From Lacrimispora sp. 210928-DFI.3.58 (GTDB lineage Bacteria > Bacillota > Clostridia > Lachnospirales > Lachnospiraceae): a stretch of DNA of 64,000 nucleotides. Within the stretch, counting starts at the first letter, position 1. Each line of letters starts with the position of its first letter. Positions 59,840 through 64,000 of this stretch are shown here, in pieces. The stretch spans positions 124,001-188,000 of the forward strand of contig NZ_JAJCIC010000001.1 of NCBI RefSeq assembly GCF_020554865.1, given 5' to 3'. The notes under the pieces were generated by a model. That model saw only the letters and a list, made by a program, of their open reading frames with translations. It made no database searches and had not been told where the DNA came from. The position numbers were made by a program, and so were the translations under genes.

Positions 59840-60772
59840 ATGAAAACAGGGGCGGTCATTGTGGCGGCAGGCCACAGAAGCAAGAGCTCAGCCTTTCAGC
59901 CTATGCTTCCCATAGGCGACAGTACGGTGATACGGCGGATCATCATCACGATGAAGATGTCAGGCATCGACCCTATTGTGGTGATCACCGGGATGAATGG
60001 AGATGAGCTGGAAAAGCATATAGCCAACCTGCGGGTAATATGTCTGCGCAATCAGGAATATGCTTCTACACAGATGTTTTACAGCATCTGTATGGGCCTC
60101 AACTATATTGAGGATCTGTGCGACAGGGTATTGCTCCTCCCTGCTAAATTCCCCATGCTCCTGCAGAATACGGTTAAAATGCTCATGGATTCCGATTGCG
60201 GCCTGGTCTGTCCTGTGTATGACGGAAAAAGAGGCCATCCGGTGATGGTCTCCTCTGGATCGATCGCCAGTATCCTTCATTTCCGGGGAGAAAAGGGATT
60301 AAGGGGATATTTGAGCCAGGAGGCAGAAAAGGGCAGAGTGGAGGAGATCCCGGTAGAGGATGAGGGCATTATCATGGCGGTGGAGTCGGACGGGGATTGC
60401 CATGATAAAAGGCTGAAGGACCAGCGCATCGAGATCCATCCCCTGCTTCAGCTCACTCTTGAGCGGGATGAGAGCTTTTTTGGCCCTTCCATGGCCCATT
60501 TTCTCTCTCTGGTGGACCATACAGGGTCCATGCAGACTGCATGCAGGCAGATGCATATGTCCTACACAAAGGGATGGAAGCTGTTAAAGACTGCGGAAAA
60601 GCAGCTGGGCTATCCTCTTTTGGTGACACGCTCCGGCGGAGCGGACGGAGGGTTTTCCCAGCTCACGCCAAAGGCAAAGGATTTTCTGGAGCGCTATCTC
60701 CAGATGGAAAAGGAAATAAGAGAAGAAGGAGAACGTCTCTACAGGAAATTTTTTATAGATACGAGCACTTAG
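59840..60772 (+). CDS. MocA/MobA-like nucleotidyltransferase fused to a ModE-like DNA-binding domain
   Basis: A 310-residue protein starting MKTGAVIVAAGH after ACAGGAGGAG; the longer frame from 59753 lies in a repeat. Residues 1 to about 195 resemble NTP transferases of the MobA/MocA type (VAAGHRSKSSAFQPMLPIGD, LLPAKFPMLL, GKRGHPVMVS), which attach CMP or GMP to molybdopterin. The usual LAxGxSxRMGxxK loop is altered, with Ser-Lys-Ser-Ser-Ala-Phe-Gln-Pro in place of Arg-Met-Gly, so activity is uncertain. Residues about 205-300 look like the ModE winged helix: DHTGSMQTACRQMHMSYTKG, WKLLKTAEKQLGYPLL and GGFSQLTPKAKDFLERY. It is a good candidate for the regulator binding the two CGwTAT-N12-ATAACG sites. 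Confidence 0.85.
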   Translation: MKTGAVIVAAGHRSKSSAFQPMLPIGDSTVIRRIIITMKMSGIDPIVVITGMNGDELEKHIANLRVICLRNQEYASTQMFYSICMGLNYIEDLCDRVLLLPAKFPMLLQNTVKMLMDSDCGLVCPVYDGKRGHPVMVSSGSIASILHFRGEKGLRGYLSQEAEKGRVEEIPVEDEGIIMAVESDGDCHDKRLKDQRIEIHPLLQLTLERDESFFGPSMAHFLSLVDHTGSMQTACRQMHMSYTKGWKLLKTAEKQLGYPLLVTRSGGADGGFSQLTPKAKDFLERYLQMEKEIREEGERLYRKFFIDTST

Positions 60773-60848
60773 GGTCTGAATCGTCCGCGAGGTCTTTTCG
60801 AGGGTTGGCGCTCAACTATTTTTATGTCTAGGAAGGTTGGAAACAGAT

Positions 60849-61952
60849 ATGAGAACATTGTTTGGGGAATTAAAGGAATTGTTAAGCCGCGGGGAGGAGG
60901 CCGTGCTGGTGACGATCATAGCCAGCTCAGGCTCCACACCCAGAGGAGCAGGCTCCAGGATGCTGGTGACAGAGAATGGCATCTGCTGCGGCACCATCGG
61001 AGGCGGCGCAGTGGAATACAGGGCAATGCTGACGGCCATGGAAGCGTTAAAGAACAAGGCTTCCTTTACAAAGGGCTTTACCCTCACCAGGAATCAGGTG
61101 GCAGATATCGGAATGGTCTGCGGCGGCGATGTGGTGGTCTATATCCAGTATGTGAGCCCTGAGAATGAAGCATTTTTGGAGCTGTGCAGCAGGGTGCTGG
61201 AGGCTCTGAAAAAGGATGAGGACAGCTGGCTTTTGCTGGACATTACAGATGAGACCTGCTGGGGGATGGGCCTTTACTGCCGCAGTGAGGACAGAAAGAG
61301 CATTCTTTGCCTGGGGAAAGCAGGCGGAGAGAACAGCGGCATCCCTGCAGCAAAGGACGCTGGCTGCAAGGCTGACCTGCTATCCCAGTGGGAAGCCCTC
61401 TTTGACACCAGGGCTGTTCAGAAGGAGATCGGCGGAAGAAAGCTTTACGCAGAGCCTCTTGTCCAGGCGGGTACTGTCTATATTTTCGGCGGCGGCCACG
61501 TAGCCCAGGAGCTGGTCCCCGTCCTTGTCCATGTGGGCTTTCGCTGCGTGGTGATGGACGACAGGCCGGAGTTTGCTAACCGGTCGGTATTTCCTCTGGC
61601 AGAAAAGACAGTTGTGGGAGACCTTTCACACATCTCGGACTATGTCTCCATCAACCCCTGGGATTATGTGTGTGTCATGACAAGAGGACATCAGTTTGAC
61701 TATTATGTACAGAACCAGGCTCTGGCCTTAAAGCCTGCCTATATCGGCATCATGGGAAGCCGCAGCAAGATCAAGGTGGTAACAGAGAAGCTGATGGAGG
61801 ACGGATACGCCAGGGAGGAGATCGAAGCCTGCCACATGCCCATCGGCACACAGATCCATGCAGAGACTCCGGCTGAGATCGCCATCAGCATTGCCGGAGA
61901 GCTGATCTCCATCAGGGCCGGACGGCTGGGAAGCCGGAAACAGCGTCCTTGA
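60849..61952 (+). CDS. XdhC-family molybdenum hydroxylase maturation protein
   Basis: A protein of about 367 residues. The XdhC/CoxI N-terminal domain has IIASSGSTPRGAGSRMLV and CGTIGGGAVEY, and the C-terminal Rossmann domain has TVYIFGGGHVAQELVPVLVHV, then VMTRGHQFDYYVQNQAL, YIGIMGSRSKIKVVTEKL and HMPIGTQIHAETPAEIAISI. XdhC proteins bind the molybdenum cofactor and insert it in sulfurated form into xanthine-dehydrogenase-type enzymes. The ATG at 60849 is preferred over a TTG at 60837 that abuts GGAAGG. No hydroxylase is encoded in the window. Confidence 0.9.
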   Translation: MRTLFGELKELLSRGEEAVLVTIIASSGSTPRGAGSRMLVTENGICCGTIGGGAVEYRAMLTAMEALKNKASFTKGFTLTRNQVADIGMVCGGDVVVYIQYVSPENEAFLELCSRVLEALKKDEDSWLLLDITDETCWGMGLYCRSEDRKSILCLGKAGGENSGIPAAKDAGCKADLLSQWEALFDTRAVQKEIGGRKLYAEPLVQAGTVYIFGGGHVAQELVPVLVHVGFRCVVMDDRPEFANRSVFPLAEKTVVGDLSHISDYVSINPWDYVCVMTRGHQFDYYVQNQALALKPAYIGIMGSRSKIKVVTEKLMEDGYAREEIEACHMPIGTQIHAETPAEIAISIAGELISIRAGRLGSRKQRP

Positions 61953-61982
61953 TATTTGGTAAAAATACCATATACTTCCAGC

Positions 61983-62030
61983 AAAAAAACCATAGACAAT
62001 CCCTGCAGGGGGCTTGTTTATGGTTTTTTA
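61983..62030. terminator. Bidirectional terminator before glgC
   Basis: AAAACCATAGACA (61986-61998) pairs with TGTTTATGGTTTT (62015-62027), with one G-T pair. A-tract and T-tract flanks lie on either side. Confidence 0.75.
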
Positions 62031-62160
62031 TGGATTATTTTACCAATGCTAGTCGTAAATATTACAAAAAGGTAAAATTTTTTAAACAAAAGACTGTCCG
62101 TATTTTCCGTTTTATGGTACAATATCAACATAAGTATTCTAAAAGCAGGGGGATATAACC

Positions 62161-63369
62161 ATGGCAAAAGAAATGATTGCAATGCTTCTTGCCGGCGGTC
62201 AGGGTTCGCGCCTTTACGCATTGACCCAGAAGCTGGCAAAACCTGCAGTTCCCTTCGGAGGAAAATATCGTATCATCGATTTCCCCTTATCGAACTGCGT
62301 GAATTCCGGTATCGATACAGTAGGTATTCTCACACAGTACCAGCCGCTGGTGCTGAATGAGTACATAGGCAATGGACAGCCTTGGGATTTAGACCGTCTT
62401 CACGGCGGAGTTCATGTGCTTCCTCCTTATCAGAAGGCTTCGGGCTCTGACTGGTACAAGGGCACAGCCAATGCAATCTACCAGAACATTTCATTTATTG
62501 AGCGCTACAATCCACAGTATGTCATCATTCTTTCCGGTGACCAGATCTGTAAGCAGGATTACAGCGATTTCTTAAGATTCCACAAGGAAAAGAACGCAGA
62601 GTTCAGCGTAGCTGTTATGGAGGTTCCGTGGGAGGATGCATCCCGTTTCGGCCTCATGGTAGCAGACGAGAATGACAAGATCACAGAGTTCCAGGAGAAG
62701 CCGAAGAATCCAAAGTCTAACCTGGCTTCCATGGGTATCTACATCTTCAACTGGGATATCTTAAAGAAGTACCTGATCGAGGATGAGGAGGACCCGAACT
62801 CTGAGAACGACTTCGGAAATAATATCATCCCGAATCTGTTAAAGGACGGCCGCAATATGTACGCTTACCACTTTGACGGATATTGGAAGGATGTAGGAAC
62901 CATCCCATCCCTTTGGGAGGCGAATATGGAGGTCCTGGATCCTGAGCACAGCGGAATCAACCTTTTTGATACTGACTGGAAGATCTACAGCCGCAACAGC
63001 GGTATGACCGGCCATAGGATTATGGGAGATGCTGTTGTAGAAAACTCTATGATCACAGATGGCTGCCGCGTTGAGGGCAATGTAAAGCACTCCATCCTGT
63101 TTGCCGGCGTTAAGGTGGAACCGGGAGCAGAGGTAGAGGATGCTGTTGTTATGGGCGGCACAGTCATTAAGGCAGGTGCAGTGGTGAAGCATTGTATCAT
63201 AGCCGAGAACGTGGTAATTGGTGAGAATGCAGTCGTAGGCGCAATGCCGTCTGAGGGCGAAAAGGGCGTAGCAACCGTAGGCCCAGGCGTTTACATCGGA
63301 GACAATGCGAAGATCGGCCCCAATGCCATGGTTAATAATAATGTAAAAGGCGGTGAAGAACAATGGTAA
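62161..63369 (+). CDS. glgC: Glucose-1-phosphate adenylyltransferase, GlgC subunit
   Basis: A 402-residue enzyme that makes ADP-glucose for glycogen synthase. The nucleotide-binding start is [20 protein letters not shown], then [54 protein letters not shown] and the C-terminal left-handed beta-helix ([20 protein letters not shown]). GGGGGAT lies about 10 nt upstream and TACAAT at 62118 is a possible -10. Its stop overlaps the start of glgD. Confidence 0.96.
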   Translation: MAKEMIAMLLAGGQGSRLYALTQKLAKPAVPFGGKYRIIDFPLSNCVNSGIDTVGILTQYQPLVLNEYIGNGQPWDLDRLHGGVHVLPPYQKASGSDWYKGTANAIYQNISFIERYNPQYVIILSGDQICKQDYSDFLRFHKEKNAEFSVAVMEVPWEDASRFGLMVADENDKITEFQEKPKNPKSNLASMGIYIFNWDILKKYLIEDEEDPNSENDFGNNIIPNLLKDGRNMYAYHFDGYWKDVGTIPSLWEANMEVLDPEHSGINLFDTDWKIYSRNSGMTGHRIMGDAVVENSMITDGCRVEGNVKHSILFAGVKVEPGAEVEDAVVMGGTVIKAGAVVKHCIIAENVVIGENAVVGAMPSEGEKGVATVGPGVYIGDNAKIGPNAMVNNNVKGGEEQW

Positions 63370-64000
63370 ATTCCAACGCAAATGCACTGGGCGTTATTTT
63401 CCCAAACAGCTATGATACTCTGGTTCCTGAACTGGTAGGCGAGCGCCTGATGGCCTCCATCCCATTTGCAAGCCGTTACCGCATGGTGGACTTCATCCTT
63501 TCCAGCATGGTAAACTGCGGTATTGACAATATTTCACTGATCGTACGTAAGAATTATCATTCCCTGATGGATCATCTGGGCTCCGGCCGTGAGTGGGATC
63601 TGACCCGTAAGAACGGCGGACTCAACATCGTTCCTCCTTTTGCTGAGAAGACAGTGAAGGTTTACAACGGACGTGTGGAGGCTCTGGCAAGCATCCTTGA
63701 TTTCCTTCGCTCCCAGAAGGAGAAATACGTGGTGATGGCAGATACCAACATCGCAGTAAACTTTGATTTCAAGGCCCTGATCGAGGCACATATGGCAAGC
63801 GGCGCTGACGTGACTGTTGCGTACGCTGAGGAGGAGATCCCTCAGGCTGATATGGAAGCCCATGCACTGAACAAGGCCATGTACTATACATTGGACCTTG
63901 AGGATGGCCATGTAAAGAAGATCCGTATCAATGCAAAGGATGCCGGTATTCAGAACTTCTCCATGAACATCTACATCATGGACAGGGAGCTTCTGATCGA
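63363..64000 (+). CDS. glgD: GlgD-type glucose-1-phosphate adenylyltransferase subunit (5' part, cut by window end)
   Basis: The frame opens with ATG 63363, 7 bp inside glgC, and runs off the right edge after 212 complete codons. It reads [20 protein letters not shown], then [37 protein letters not shown] and [20 protein letters not shown]. The GGxGxRL loop of GlgC is missing (GVIFPNSYD instead), which is the hallmark of GlgD, the partner subunit in Firmicutes. Coupled translation with glgC is expected. Confidence 0.93.
   Translation, partial: MVNSNANALGVIFPNSYDTLVPELVGERLMASIPFASRYRMVDFILSSMVNCGIDNISLIVRKNYHSLMDHLGSGREWDLTRKNGGLNIVPPFAEKTVKVYNGRVEALASILDFLRSQKEKYVVMADTNIAVNFDFKALIEAHMASGADVTVAYAEEEIPQADMEAHALNKAMYYTLDLEDGHVKKIRINAKDAGIQNFSMNIYIMDRELLI

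Noticed and set aside
60773..60848. A third CGwTAT-N12-ATAACG site before xdhC
   Set aside because: The interval was searched by eye and neither half-site occurs there, so xdhC is more likely co-transcribed with the MocA-ModE gene.

Overview
The window looks like a chromosomal segment of an anaerobic, spore-forming member of the Clostridia, most likely Lachnospiraceae. The reasons are a full-length spo0A, AGGAGG-type ribosome binding sites with frequent TTG/GTG starts, glycogen genes of the glgC-glgD type, two-domain acyl-CoA dehydratase activases, and a moderately high GC content broken by AT-rich promoters. No rRNA, tRNA, tmRNA or CRISPR array was seen. The species cannot be fixed from the sequence alone.

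Layout. Positions 1-25300 are mostly conserved housekeeping genes on the + strand: an NRPS-like A-PCP-C protein, spo0A, glgA, an HD protein, a divergent PAP2 protein, a PF06541-type membrane protein, maf, a HAD phosphatase, a PpiC-like lipoprotein, enolase, manA, secG-rnr-smpB, a YdcF-like protein, a split acyl-CoA dehydratase activase system, a cell-wall-binding protein, a HIT protein and a DacF-type D,D-carboxypeptidase. Positions 25427-32012 (- strand) hold a substrate-binding lipoprotein gene cut in two by a 5.6 kb serine-recombinase element. The element has decayed replication and mobilisation genes and an intact DinJ/YafQ-type toxin-antitoxin pair. Its att core, CAGGCGGT, lies in codons, so integration exchanged the 3' ends of the host gene and the recombinase gene.

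Positions 32094-48409 hold a MarR regulator diverging from a long + strand operon. The operon encodes an Opp/Dpp peptide-type ABC transporter, an RpiB-like isomerase, four small tandem paralogues that look like double tautomerase units without Pro1, two near-duplicate FMN-dependent alpha-hydroxy-acid dehydrogenases with an N-terminal Cys cluster, an AbgB-like M20 amidohydrolase, an M14 carboxypeptidase and a TIM-barrel isomerase. Together these read as an uncharacterised pathway for uptake, hydrolysis and oxidation of an amide- or peptide-linked compound. It is the best candidate here for an undescribed system.

Positions 48641-52572 hold a TrpR-like regulator, a lipoprotein, a DUF2812 protein and a TylF-like methyltransferase. 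Positions 52805-61952 are a molybdenum block: a MoeA-like protein, moaC, moaA, a MOSC-Mog fusion, modA, modB, modC, a MocA-ModE fusion and xdhC. Two promoters in it carry the same CGwTAT-N12-ATAACG palindrome, which fits control by the ModE-like domain encoded nearby. The window closes with glgC and the start of glgD. At least two families of short GC-rich intergenic repeats are scattered through the window; one sits inside the mod operon.
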